From contig JAFMKA010000002.1 of assembly GCA_017853175.1 (NCBI GenBank), positions 1 through 41,650 on the forward strand: a stretch of DNA of 41,650 nt. Direction: 5' to 3'. Made by a program: the position numbers and the translations under genes. The notes under the pieces are model-generated. The model ran no database searches, had not been told where the DNA came from, and was given only the letters and a program-made list of their open reading frames with translations. The DNA comes from Steroidobacteraceae bacterium (GTDB taxonomy: Bacteria > Pseudomonadota > Gammaproteobacteria > Steroidobacterales > Steroidobacteraceae). Below are positions 6,964 through 15,894 of this stretch, one piece after another. Each line of letters begins with the position of its first letter. The first letter of the stretch is position 1.

Positions 6964-8187
6964 ATGACGGAACGAGTCGTAATGATCGGAGCGGGTCAGG
7001 CCGCTATTCAATGTATCGAGACCCTGCGTAAAAAAGGTTTCGGCGGCCGCATCGACCTTGTCGGTGAAGAGATCCACCTGCCTTACCAGCGCCCTCCTCT
7101 TTCTAAAAAGTATCTCGCAGGCGAGCTCGCAGCCGATCGGCTGACCCTTCGTCACCCAAATTATTTTGACGAGCAGCGGATCACCCGCCATCTCGGGTGC
7201 CGCGCCGTATCGATCGATCGCTCAGCCTCAAAGGTCACCCTCGACGACGGGCAAACCTTGGAGTACGACGCCTTGGTTCTCGCGACCGGCAGCCTGCCTA
7301 GAAAACTGGGTCTACCGGGCAGCGACCTCGCCGGCGTTCACTCTCTCAAAGACATCGCAGATGCCGATCGTGTGCGCAGCGAGATCCACCCGGGTCGCCG
7401 TGCCGTGATCATCGGCGGGGGTTATATCGGTCTCGAAACGGCGGCGACGTTGCGACATCTCGGAATGGAAGTGACCGTGCTCGAGATGGCCGATCGGGTG
7501 ATGAATCGCGTGGTCGCCGAACCCGTCTCGCGTTACTTCGAGGCGGAACACGCCGGTCATGGCACTCAACTTTTGTTGCGCTGCAGCGTAACGGCCCTGC
7601 ACGGCGACGCCTCGGGCCGAGTGTGTGCGGTCGAAACCGCTGCAGGCCGCATCGAAGCACCGCTCGTGATCGTCGGTATCGGCGTGATCGCCAACGACAC
7701 GCTGGCGCGCAGCGCAGGTCTCGCCTGCGAGAACGGCATTATCGTCGACGAGTATTGCCGAACCTCCGACCCGGTGATTTACGCGATCGGTGACTGCAGC
7801 AATCATCCTTCGTTGCGTTACGGTCGCCGGGTTCGTCTGGAGTCCGTCGATAACGCCTTCGAACAAGGAACGACCGCGGCGCTCAACATTCTTGGTCAAA
7901 CGCAGCCGCACGATCGCGTGCCCTGGTTCTGGTCCGACCAATATCATCACAAGTTGCTGATCATCGGATTGTCGCAGGGACATGATCGGGTCGTGCTGCG
8001 CGGCAACCCCAAAGATCACGCGTTCTCATGCTGCTATTTGAAGAACGATGGTGAACTGCTGGCCATCGACACGGTGAATCAGGCCAAAGATCAGATGGCG
8101 GCACGCAAACTGATCGCGGCGAGAGCAAAGCTCGATGCCGACAGAGCGGCCGATATCTCTATTCCTCTCAAAGATTGCGTGCTGTGA
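6964..8187 (+). CDS. FAD-dependent ferredoxin/rubredoxin reductase
   Basis: A 407-residue NAD(P)H-dependent flavoprotein of the putidaredoxin/rubredoxin reductase class that passes electrons to a small redox protein, usually for a P450 or Rieske oxygenase. Visible features are the FAD-binding VVMIGAGQAA at the N-terminus, the family signature YQRPPLSKKYL at about 41-51 and the NAD-binding VIIGGGYIGLETA at about 146-158. The second FAD motif VYAIGDCS lies at about 275-282, followed by the C-terminal WFWSDQY characteristic of this class. No ferredoxin or oxygenase gene lies nearby, so its partner is elsewhere. The frame extends up to 6922, but the ATG at 6964 gives the normal N-terminus. No Shine-Dalgarno sequence is visible. 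Confidence 0.92.
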   Translation: MTERVVMIGAGQAAIQCIETLRKKGFGGRIDLVGEEIHLPYQRPPLSKKYLAGELAADRLTLRHPNYFDEQRITRHLGCRAVSIDRSASKVTLDDGQTLEYDALVLATGSLPRKLGLPGSDLAGVHSLKDIADADRVRSEIHPGRRAVIIGGGYIGLETAATLRHLGMEVTVLEMADRVMNRVVAEPVSRYFEAEHAGHGTQLLLRCSVTALHGDASGRVCAVETAAGRIEAPLVIVGIGVIANDTLARSAGLACENGIIVDEYCRTSDPVIYAIGDCSNHPSLRYGRRVRLESVDNAFEQGTTAALNILGQTQPHDRVPWFWSDQYHHKLLIIGLSQGHDRVVLRGNPKDHAFSCCYLKNDGELLAIDTVNQAKDQMAARKLIAARAKLDADRAADISIPLKDCVL

Positions 8188-8198
8188 GGTCGTTACTC

Positions 8199-9197
8199 GT
8201 GACACGTCTCGTCCAATTTTTCATGGTCACCGCTTTGGCTTTTACGATGGCGGACACCGCCGGGAGCAAGGAGCCCGAAAAAATGATTTCGATTGCGATT
8301 CATGGTGGAGCTGGCGTGATCTCGCGCGATCAACTCGGACCGGATGACGGGGCGGCCTACCGAACGGGTCTCGCGGAGGCGCTCGATGCCGGTTATGCCG
8401 TGCTCGAAGCCGGCGGAAGCAGTCTCGATGCCGTGACGACCGCGGTTCGCCTGCTCGAAGACAATCCACTCTTCAATGCGGGCAAGGGCGCAGTGCTCGC
8501 GCACGACGGCTATGCCGAACTCGACGCTTCGATCATGAATGGCCGCGATTTGGCAGCGGGTGCCGTCACCGGCTTGCGCCATGTCAAAAATCCGATTGAT
8601 CTCGCTCGACGGGTGATGGAGCAGTCACCCCACGTGTTTCTCTCGGGCGCCGGCGCTGAAGAGTTCGCCCTCTCTCAAGGCCTCAACTTGGTACCGAACG
8701 AATACTTCATCACCCCCACACGCAAGCGTCAGTTGCAGCGTGTGCTGCAGGGGCAGACTCAACCTAAGAACGAACTGTCGGGACTCGGCACCGTGGGCGC
8801 CGTCGCCGTGGACAAGAACGGTAACGTGGCGGCGGCCACATCGACGGGCGGCATGACCAACAAGCGCTGGGGTCGCATCGGCGATGCGCCTGTCATCGGA
8901 GCGGGTACCTATGCCAACAACGCGAGTTGTGCCGTCTCGTCGACCGGCCACGGTGAGTATTTCATTCGATCGGTCGTCGCCTACGACATCTGCGCGCTCG
9001 TCGAATATCGCGGCTGGTCTCTCGAGCGGGCGGCCAAGGCGGTCGTCCACGAAAAGCTCGTTCAACGAGGGGGCGAAGGCGGCGTCATCGCCGTCGATCC
9101 GAAAGGTAAGGTCGTGATGGAGTTCAACAGCCCCGGTATGTTCCGTGGCATGCGCGACTCGTCGGGTCAGCGCCAGATCGCGATTTACGAAAAATAA
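8199..9197 (+). CDS. Isoaspartyl peptidase / type 2 L-asparaginase, exported
   Basis: A threonine-nucleophile (Ntn) hydrolase that removes N-terminal isoaspartyl residues or hydrolyses asparagine. It is 332 residues from the GTG at 8199, which has GAGG about nine bases upstream; a TTG at 8175 overlapping the previous gene is less likely. The N-terminal 20 or so residues form a signal peptide, so a periplasmic location is expected. Family motifs are IAIHGGAG, FNAGKGAVL and ELDASIMNG. The autocleavage site is LSGLG|TVGAVAV with Thr198 as nucleophile, followed by AAATSTGG. The precursor would split into alpha and beta chains at that glycine-threonine bond. It may be cotranscribed with the ferredoxin reductase. 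It overlaps the convergent gshA end by 13 bases. Confidence 0.92.
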   Translation: MTRLVQFFMVTALAFTMADTAGSKEPEKMISIAIHGGAGVISRDQLGPDDGAAYRTGLAEALDAGYAVLEAGGSSLDAVTTAVRLLEDNPLFNAGKGAVLAHDGYAELDASIMNGRDLAAGAVTGLRHVKNPIDLARRVMEQSPHVFLSGAGAEEFALSQGLNLVPNEYFITPTRKRQLQRVLQGQTQPKNELSGLGTVGAVAVDKNGNVAAATSTGGMTNKRWGRIGDAPVIGAGTYANNASCAVSSTGHGEYFIRSVVAYDICALVEYRGWSLERAAKAVVHEKLVQRGGEGGVIAVDPKGKVVMEFNSPGMFRGMRDSSGQRQIAIYEK

Positions 9198-10765
9198 TCG
9201 GCGATAAAGACGTCGAAATCTTTTTGGGGGGCGCTGGCCATCGCCTCGGCCACCTCGAGCGACTCGGCCGCCTGAGCGGCGAACTCACGCAATCTCGCCT
9301 CGTTCGGCGCGTGCAAGTCGAGGAAATACCCTTTGTGTGTCGCCGAGGTGCGTAGCGCGAGATCGAAGAACGATTCGCCTGTCTCACCGATTTCTTTGAT
9401 GAGTCTTGCCGAGGGCGTGAGCGCCACGTCATCGAGTTTGGCGGCTTGCACGGCGAGCGCTGCGGCATAAGGCTTTTGCGGGTCACCCTCATCGAGTAAC
9501 TCGCAGATACCCTGCATCTGATCGATGATTTCGCGGGCCCACTGCAGCATCGGCACGTTACGACCGTCCCGAGTCAACATGAGATCGGGTTCGCGACCCC
9601 GTCGAGCTACCGTGACGTGATTGCCATCGAGAACTGCCTGTTCGTTGGCATCGATGAGCGGGCTCTCGCGCATCAGACACAAGGCCAGAAACGCCTCGAG
9701 AAATCGCAGCTTGTTCTGGTTGACCCCGACCGGATCGAACGCACTCACATCGAGTGCGCGCACTTCGACATACTCGACCCCGCGTCGCATCAAGGCCTTG
9801 GTGGGGCGCTCTCCCGATCGGGCGACGCGCTTCGGGCGAATGAACGCGTAGTACTCATTTTCGATTTGAAGCAGATTGGCGTTGAGCTGACGATAGGCTC
9901 CGTCAACCTTCACGCCGAGTCGCTCATACTCGGGGTGAGGCGTGCTGATCGCGCGAGTGAGATCGCGGACGTATTCGTCGAGACTATTGACCGAAACCTC
10001 GAGACTCGATTGGCTGCGGTTACGGTATCCCAGATCGCTCATGCGTAGTGACGTTGAATGCGGCTCCCAAGCGGTGCCGCGTCCGAACTCGGGCAGGGTT
10101 TCGCCACGAGCACGCAGAAACGACGTACAAACCATCGGCGAAACACCGAAGAGATAGAGCACGATCCAGCCAAACCGACGATAGTTGCGCAGCAGATCGA
10201 AGTAGCTCTCCGAAATGAAAGACTGCCCGGAAGTGCGCGACTCGCGGATCGCGGCCCAGACGGGCCACAAACGCTCGGGAAACGAATAATTGAAGTGAAC
10301 GCCAGAGATGGCCTGCATCACTCGACCGTAACGAATTCCGAGACCCTCGCGGTAAATCGTCTTCATTCGACCGACATTGGACGGACCAAATTGCGCGATC
10401 GGAATGCTGGCGTCACCATCGATGATGCAGGGCATGCTCGTCGCCCAGAGTAATTCGTCACCGAGGTGTCGGTAGACGAACTGATGTAGATCACAAAGAT
10501 ATTGCAACAACTCCCAGTTCGTCTTGAACGTCGGCGTGACGAGCTCGATCAAGGCTTCGGAGTAGTCGGTCGTGATGTGATCGTTGGTGAGAGCCGAGCC
10601 GAGCGCCATCGGGTGCGGCGTCGTGGCGATGCGTCCCGTCGGCGTAACACGCAAAGATTCTTTCTCGACGCCGCGGCGTCCGGCCTGCAAAGCGCCGCGC
10701 TCGCCGCTGTTGATGACGGCGGCGAGACGTTTTTCGAACGCGCGATCGATGCGGCTTGCGGGCAT
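9185..10765 (-). CDS. gshA: Glutamate-cysteine ligase (gamma-proteobacterial type)
   Basis: The first enzyme of glutathione synthesis, joining glutamate and cysteine with ATP. Its 526 residues match the type-1 GshA family, which is about 520 long. Characteristic segments are GVEKESLRV at about 32-40 (substrate/metal-binding glutamates), the HITTDYSEALIELVTP region at about 63-78 and GVHFNYSFPE at about 154-163. Further on are NRSQSSLEVSVNSL and VEYVEVRALDVSAFDP (about 347-362). It begins two bases after the stop of the Mpo1-like gene (TAG-CG-ATG), so the pair is an operon. gshB is not in the window. The fold and role are secure. Confidence 0.96.
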   Translation of the reverse strand: MPASRIDRAFEKRLAAVINSGERGALQAGRRGVEKESLRVTPTGRIATTPHPMALGSALTNDHITTDYSEALIELVTPTFKTNWELLQYLCDLHQFVYRHLGDELLWATSMPCIIDGDASIPIAQFGPSNVGRMKTIYREGLGIRYGRVMQAISGVHFNYSFPERLWPVWAAIRESRTSGQSFISESYFDLLRNYRRFGWIVLYLFGVSPMVCTSFLRARGETLPEFGRGTAWEPHSTSLRMSDLGYRNRSQSSLEVSVNSLDEYVRDLTRAISTPHPEYERLGVKVDGAYRQLNANLLQIENEYYAFIRPKRVARSGERPTKALMRRGVEYVEVRALDVSAFDPVGVNQNKLRFLEAFLALCLMRESPLIDANEQAVLDGNHVTVARRGREPDLMLTRDGRNVPMLQWAREIIDQMQGICELLDEGDPQKPYAAALAVQAAKLDDVALTPSARLIKEIGETGESFFDLALRTSATHKGYFLDLHAPNEARLREFAAQAAESLEVAEAMASAPQKDFDVFIADYFS

Positions 10766-10767
10766 CG

Positions 10768-11067
10768 CTACCAGGGAATTCGACCCGTGAGGACGTCACG
10801 GGCCATGGTGAAGTCGCCGCGCAGGCTGAAGAGCGGATATTTGAATGTCGCCGGAGTGTTCTTTTCGAAGAAATAGTGCCCCACCCAGGCAAAAGCGTAG
10901 CCCGTCACGAGGCCGCTCAAGATCAACCCGCCATAACCCGTGATCAGGGCGAGCGGCAGTTGCAGCACACCGAGGCTCGTGCCCACGACGTGAAGACGTC
11001 GCGACGTGCGATCGGCATGCTCACCCAGATAAAACGGGTAAAACTCTTGGAAGGTCTTGAAGGTCAT
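10768..11067 (-). CDS. Mpo1-like (DUF962) membrane protein
   Basis: A 99-residue protein from the ATG at 11067 (AGAGG four bases upstream); the open frame continues further up but without family sequence. It matches the DUF962/Mpo1 family, whose yeast member is an Fe(II) 2-hydroxy fatty acid dioxygenase. Conserved elements are FYPFYLGEHADRTSRRLHVVG at the N-terminus and the later GHYFFEKNTPATFKYPLFSLRGD, whose histidines are the expected metal ligands. Two hydrophobic segments (about 35-50 and 52-70) suggest membrane insertion. It sits directly upstream of gshA in one operon. A lipid alpha-oxidation role is inferred from the family only. Confidence 0.85.
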   Translation of the reverse strand: MTFKTFQEFYPFYLGEHADRTSRRLHVVGTSLGVLQLPLALITGYGGLILSGLVTGYAFAWVGHYFFEKNTPATFKYPLFSLRGDFTMARDVLTGRIPW

Positions 11068-11194
11068 CACGCCTCTTGAGCTGACGGGGTCGCGCCCTGC
11101 GCCCCGGTTGTCGTTCGACTCTCGTTCGGGCATCTTGCCGTGCCAACCTTTAAAGTTGCAACCGTAACGAAATCCAGCAGGGAGACTTTGCTGC

Positions 11195-12649
11195 ATGACT
11201 TCTCGCCGACCCCTGAACCTCGCGCTCGTCGCGAGCCTCTCGCTCGCCCTGGCGGCCTGCTCTGCCACAGGTCCCGTCAAAAGCTCCAAAGACTCGAAAG
11301 CGCCCGTCGCTGATGCCAAAGCGGTAGAGACGAGTACGGGCTCGCCCTACCCCTCGACCTATAAGCCCGCGCCCTCGACGCCGACACTCATCCGCGGCGC
11401 GACCGTGCTCGTCGGTAATGGCAAACGTCTGGACAATGCCGACGTACTGATACGCGACGGTTTGATCGCGGCAGTCGGTACACAAATCGAAGCGCCATCA
11501 GATGCGCGTATCGTGGAGGGTCAGGGCAAATGGGTCACGCCCGGACTCATCGACGTGCACTCGCATCTCGGCGTATATCCCTCGCCGGGTGTCGATGCAC
11601 ACTCCGACGGCAACGAAGCCACCGCTCCCTCGACAGCGCAGGTTTGGTCGGAACACTCGATATGGCCGCAAGACCCTGGCTTCGAAGCGGCGCTCGAAGG
11701 TGGGATCACGACCCTGCACGTACTGCCGGGTTCGGCGAATCTTTTCGGCGGTCGTTCGGTGACCGTCAAAAATATTTCGGCGGTGACTTATCAGTCGATG
11801 AAATTTCCCGATGCGCCGCATGGCCTCAAAATGGCGTGCGGTGAAAATCCGAAGCGGGTGTATGGCAATCGTCGTCAAATGCCCTCGACTCGCATGGGTA
11901 ACGTCGCCGGCTGGCGCGCGCAGTGGATCGAGGCACAAGAGTACGCGCGAGACTGGAAGCAGTACGAAACACGCAAGGCGGCAGGCGTCAAAGATCTCCG
12001 TCCGCCGAAACGCGATCTGCGTCTCGAAACGCTGGCTGCCGTGCTGCGCGGCGAAATTCTGGTTCAGCACCACTGCTATCGCGCCGACGAAATGGCCATC
12101 GTGATCGATATGTCGCGCGAGTTCGGTTACCGCGTCAGCGCCTTTCATCACGCCACCGAGGCCTACAAAATCTCCAACCTTCTCGCTGAGAACAACATCT
12201 GCGCGGCGGTCTGGGCCGACTGGTGGGGCTTCAAGATGGAGTCCTACGATGCGATTCCCGAGAACATGATCCTGGTCGATGCTGCACCGGGCGGCTGCGC
12301 CGTCGTGCACTCCGACTCTGCAGAAGGCATCCAGCGCCTCAATCAAGAAGCGGCCAAAGGCATGGCTCGCGCGCGCCGCATGGGGCTCGACATCACACCA
12401 GAGCACGCCATTACTTGGCTCACTCAAAATGCCGCGCGAGTCATCGGTCTCGACTCGAAAATCGGCACACTCGAAGTCGGCAAAATGGGGGATGTCGTCG
12501 TCTGGAACGGTAACCCGTTCAGCGTCTACGCACTCACCGAAAAGATCTATGTCGATGGCGCGCTACGCTTCGATCGCGCCGCGCCGCGCGCTCAACCTGA
12601 ATCTGACTTCCTGCTTGGCCAGCCTGCCTACGAGGGGGTGATCCGATGA
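11195..12649 (+). CDS. Amidohydrolase, lipoprotein, metal site intact
   Basis: A 484-residue metal-dependent hydrolase of the imidazolonepropionase-like amidohydrolase group. The N-terminus has a lipobox (LALAAC, Cys22), so it is anchored outside the cytoplasm. Metal ligands are all visible: His122 and His124 in LIDVHSHLG, a histidine in LVQHHCYRADE, a histidine in SAFHHATEAYK and an aspartate in VVHSDSAEG. The beta-sandwich returns at the C-terminus (GKMGDVVVWNGNPF). GGGAG lies ten bases before the ATG. It overlaps the next gene by four bases (ATGA), and that gene is a related but metal-site-deficient homologue. The substrate is unknown; a peptidase or cyclic amide role is possible. Confidence 0.88.
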   Translation: MTSRRPLNLALVASLSLALAACSATGPVKSSKDSKAPVADAKAVETSTGSPYPSTYKPAPSTPTLIRGATVLVGNGKRLDNADVLIRDGLIAAVGTQIEAPSDARIVEGQGKWVTPGLIDVHSHLGVYPSPGVDAHSDGNEATAPSTAQVWSEHSIWPQDPGFEAALEGGITTLHVLPGSANLFGGRSVTVKNISAVTYQSMKFPDAPHGLKMACGENPKRVYGNRRQMPSTRMGNVAGWRAQWIEAQEYARDWKQYETRKAAGVKDLRPPKRDLRLETLAAVLRGEILVQHHCYRADEMAIVIDMSREFGYRVSAFHHATEAYKISNLLAENNICAAVWADWWGFKMESYDAIPENMILVDAAPGGCAVVHSDSAEGIQRLNQEAAKGMARARRMGLDITPEHAITWLTQNAARVIGLDSKIGTLEVGKMGDVVVWNGNPFSVYALTEKIYVDGALRFDRAAPRAQPESDFLLGQPAYEGVIR

Positions 12650-13935
12650 ATATTTTGAACCGCACTTTGATCAGCCTCTTCATCGCAGGCTCACTCCAGC
12701 ACGGTGCTCTCGCCGACGATGCGGCTGCCGTGATGAGCGGTAGCACCTTGCTCGTCCGCAATGCCACGGTCTACACCATGACGCGCGACGCCACGGCACC
12801 CCTCAAAGGCACCGATGTGTTCGTGCAGGACGGTCGCATCGCCGCCATCGGTCAAAATTTGACCGCGCCCACAGGCACGACGGTGATCGATGCCAAGGGC
12901 CGCGCCCTCACACCCGGTGTATTCGGCGGACTCGGGCACATTGGCCTCGAGGAAATCGGCATCGAGCAAACGACTGGCGATTACGCGCAGCGACTCGGTC
13001 AAATGCGACCCGAGTTCGATGTGACGCTCGCCTACAACCCAGAGTCCATGACCGTCGGAGTCAACCTGGCCAATGGCATCACGTTCACCCTGCTGACACC
13101 CGCATCGGCGTCGGGCGGTAGCCTCGTTGCCGGGCTCGGCGCTCCGACCGGACTCGACGGTTCGGCGCCGCTACCCGCGCGCATCATGTTTGTCGATTTG
13201 GGTGGCGATGCGAACGACCTCTCGGGCGGCTCGCGCGCGGCACAGTTCATGTTGCTGCGGCAAGCCATCGTGGAAGCGCGCGCGCCCAATCTCGTGATGG
13301 TTCACGACGAGCGTTTGCTGTCGCCCTCGGGACGACAAGTGTTGCTCGAGTTCCTCAAGGGCGATGGCGTCTTCGTCTTCGACGTCGATCGCGCGGCCGA
13401 TATTCGCAACACGATCAAATTCGCTCGCGAAGAGAAGTTGAATGCGGTGATTCGCGGAGGTGCCGAGGCTTGGAGAGTCGCCGATGAGCTCGCCGCGGCG
13501 CGCATTCCGGTCATCGTCGACCCGCTGCACAACCTTCCCGACTCATTCGATGAAGTGGGTTCGACCTTACAAAACGCCGCCAAGCTTCGGGCAGCGGGCG
13601 TGACCGTCGCCATCTCGCTCGGGGACACCGACGTCGATGATGCCGGCAAAACCCGTCAGGCGGCCGGTAACGCCGTTGCGCATGGGATGCCGTGGATGGA
13701 CGCGCTCGCGTCGATCACCCGTACTCCGGCCGAAATCTTTGGTGCTGCCGATCGCTTCGGCAGCATCGAACGTGGAAGGCCGGCCGATCTCGTCTTGTGG
13801 TCGGGTGATCCGCTCGAGGTGTCGAGTCTTCCGGATCTCGTGGTCGCCGGCGGAAAAACTCAAAAACTCGAGTCACGCCACACGGCACTGCGCGATCGTC
13901 ATTACGAACGCGTGAAGTCGGGCGCGGCGCGCTAA
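12646..13935 (+). CDS. Amidohydrolase homologue lacking metal ligands, exported
   Basis: A 429-residue protein with a Sec signal peptide (cleavage near residue 23, after HGALA). It is clearly an amidohydrolase by its flanking beta-sandwich (LLVRNATVYTMT, DVFVQDGRIAAIG and the C-terminal GRPADLVLWSGDPLE). The metal-binding core is degenerate. Where its neighbour has D-V-H-S-H, this one reads G-G-L-G-H, keeping only His98. The HHATEA histidine is replaced in RGGAEAWRVADE, and the usual SDS aspartate site reads LGDTD. It is therefore probably a non-catalytic or altered partner of the upstream enzyme, with which it is translationally coupled. Such paired arrangements may be common; the function is not established here. 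Confidence 0.85.
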   Translation: MNILNRTLISLFIAGSLQHGALADDAAAVMSGSTLLVRNATVYTMTRDATAPLKGTDVFVQDGRIAAIGQNLTAPTGTTVIDAKGRALTPGVFGGLGHIGLEEIGIEQTTGDYAQRLGQMRPEFDVTLAYNPESMTVGVNLANGITFTLLTPASASGGSLVAGLGAPTGLDGSAPLPARIMFVDLGGDANDLSGGSRAAQFMLLRQAIVEARAPNLVMVHDERLLSPSGRQVLLEFLKGDGVFVFDVDRAADIRNTIKFAREEKLNAVIRGGAEAWRVADELAAARIPVIVDPLHNLPDSFDEVGSTLQNAAKLRAAGVTVAISLGDTDVDDAGKTRQAAGNAVAHGMPWMDALASITRTPAEIFGAADRFGSIERGRPADLVLWSGDPLEVSSLPDLVVAGGKTQKLESRHTALRDRHYERVKSGAAR

Positions 13936-13947
13936 GGAGAACGAAGC

Positions 13948-15240
13948 ATGCTGGTCGGATCGAACGTTCGTCGTGTCGCCATCATCGGCGGTGCTCGTAT
14001 CCCTTTTGCACGCGCTCACGGGGCGTACGCGCACGTCGGTAATCAGCAAATGCTGACGGCTGCCCTGCAGGGCGTCGTGTCGCGATTCAAACTCGACGGC
14101 AAACGACTCGGCGAAGTTGCCGCCGGTGCCGTCATCAAGCACTCACGAGATTTCAATCTCGCGCGCGAGAGCGTGCTCGGCACGACTCTCGACCCGCATA
14201 CGCCGGCCTACGACCTGCAGCGGGCCTGCGGCACGAGCCTCGAAGCGGCCATCAACGTCGCCAACAAAATCGCGCTGGGTCAAATCGACTGCGGTATCGC
14301 AGGCGGCGTCGACACGGTGAGTGATCCGCCCATTGTGTATCCGCGTAGTTATCAGCAAATTTTGATGCGAGCCTTTCGCGCCAAAAATCTCGCAGGTCGA
14401 CTCGCGCCGTTCTTGTCGCTGAGGCCGCATCATTTCAAGCCCATCATCCCGGGTGCGAACGAACCGCGTACCGGACTTTCCATGGGCGAGAGCTGCGAGC
14501 TCATGGCAAAGCGCTGGGGTATCAGTCGAGCAGCACAGGATGAACTCGCCTACGAAAGTCATCGACGCGCGGCCGCAGCCTGGCAGGCGGGCTTCTTCGC
14601 GGATCTCGTCGTGCCGTTCGAAGGTGTGTCACGCGATGACAATGTCCGCGCGGACTCGTCCAAAGAAAAACTCGCGAAGCTTAGGTCGAGCTTCGATCGC
14701 ACGAGCGCCGGAACCCTCACCGCCGGCAATAGCACGCCACTCACCGACGGCGCCTCGGCCGTGCTGCTCGCGAGCGAAGAGTGGGCGCGTGCGCAAGGAC
14801 TGCCCGTTCAGGCTTGGCTAACATTCGGAAAAGCCGCGGCGGTCGACTTCGTCGAGGGCGACGAGGGTCTACTGATGGCGCCCGCTTATGCGGTGCCCGC
14901 CATGCTCGACGATGCAGGACTCACGCTGCAGGACTTCGACTTCTATGAAATCCACGAAGCCTTCGCCGCGCAGGTGCTCTGCACACTCGCCGCATGGGAG
15001 TCCGATGAGTTCTGCCGGACCAAGCTCAAGCGCAGCGGTGCGCTCGGCAGCATCGATCGCGCGAAGCTCAACGTGAACGGAAGCAGTGTGGCGATCGGAC
15101 ATCCGTTCGCAGCAACAGGCGCACGCATTCTCGCAACGCTCGCAAAACTGCTGGCGACCACTCCGACCGCTCGTCGCGGCCTCATATCGGTGTGCACGGC
15201 GGGCGGCATGGGCGTCACGGCTATCGTCGAGCGCGCGTGA
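13948..15240 (+). CDS. Acetyl-CoA acyltransferase (FadI-like thiolase)
   Basis: A 430-residue thiolase that cleaves or forms 3-ketoacyl-CoA. The nucleophile is Cys94 in QRACGTSLEA. The active-site His385 lies in NVNGSSVAIGHPFAATGAR, and the second catalytic Cys416 lies in SVCTAGGMG. Stretches such as GLSMGESCELMAKRWGI, FDRTSAGTLTAGNSTPLTDGASAV and the large middle loop match FadI-type trifunctional thiolases rather than short PhaA-type enzymes. GGAG lies nine bases before the ATG. It follows the amidohydrolase pair by 12 bases, so it is probably in the same transcript even though the roles are not obviously linked. No fadJ partner is in the window. Confidence 0.9.
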   Translation: MLVGSNVRRVAIIGGARIPFARAHGAYAHVGNQQMLTAALQGVVSRFKLDGKRLGEVAAGAVIKHSRDFNLARESVLGTTLDPHTPAYDLQRACGTSLEAAINVANKIALGQIDCGIAGGVDTVSDPPIVYPRSYQQILMRAFRAKNLAGRLAPFLSLRPHHFKPIIPGANEPRTGLSMGESCELMAKRWGISRAAQDELAYESHRRAAAAWQAGFFADLVVPFEGVSRDDNVRADSSKEKLAKLRSSFDRTSAGTLTAGNSTPLTDGASAVLLASEEWARAQGLPVQAWLTFGKAAAVDFVEGDEGLLMAPAYAVPAMLDDAGLTLQDFDFYEIHEAFAAQVLCTLAAWESDEFCRTKLKRSGALGSIDRAKLNVNGSSVAIGHPFAATGARILATLAKLLATTPTARRGLISVCTAGGMGVTAIVERA

Positions 15241-15274
15241 CGCCGTTGCGTCACTGATCGGCGTATCAGCGCGG

Positions 15275-15736
15275 TCAGCGCGTGCCCGAGCTTCCGAATC
15301 CGCCCGAACCACGCGAAGTCGCGGTGAAATCTTCGACGACTTCGAGTTCGACCTGCACGACGGGCACGACGACGAGTTGTGCGATACGCTCACCGGGTTG
15401 AACCGTATACGCGGTGTTGCCGCGGTTCCAGCAAGACACCATCAACTGACCTTGGTAGTCGGAGTCGATGAGACCGACGAGATTGCCGAGCACGATGCCG
15501 TGCTTGTGGCCCAAGCCCGAGCGCGGCAGGATCACCGCAGCGAGCGCCGGATCAGCCACCCAGATCGCAAGACCCGTCGGCAGCAACTCGGCTTTGCCGG
15601 GCGCGAGCTCGAGCGGTGCATCGAGACAGGCGCGTAGATCGAGACCTGCGGAACCCTCGGTGGCATAAGCCGGCAAGGGAAACTCTTTGCCGATGCGCGG
15701 ATCGAGGACGCGGACCTTCAGGGCTCGCCGACTCAT
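15275..15736 (-). CDS. dut: Deoxyuridine triphosphatase (dUTPase)
   Basis: Dut hydrolyses dUTP to dUMP, keeping uracil out of DNA and feeding thymidylate synthesis. The 153-residue protein has all five motifs of the homotrimeric family. They are AGLDLRA (about 30-36), [10 protein letters not shown] (about 71-80), [14 protein letters not shown] with the catalytic aspartate (about 88-101), GERIAQLVV (about 115-123) and the glycine-rich C-terminal [15 protein letters not shown] lies eight bases before the ATG. It is divergent from radC and convergent with the thiolase gene. A coaBC neighbour, common in other gammaproteobacteria, is absent. Confidence 0.97.
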   Translation of the reverse strand: MSRRALKVRVLDPRIGKEFPLPAYATEGSAGLDLRACLDAPLELAPGKAELLPTGLAIWVADPALAAVILPRSGLGHKHGIVLGNLVGLIDSDYQGQLMVSCWNRGNTAYTVQPGERIAQLVVVPVVQVELEVVEDFTATSRGSGGFGSSGTR

Positions 15737-15894
15737 GTGAAGACTCCCGATGCTCTTTACGAATGACGTCGCATTATCCGCGAACGTCTCGTCGATTTGC
15801 GCGCATTAAATCGACTTTCATCTCTCGCTCGCGTCCGCCCTGTTCTTCGAGGCTTGCACCTCCTCATTTCCAGTCGATGCTGCAGGAGGTCTCG

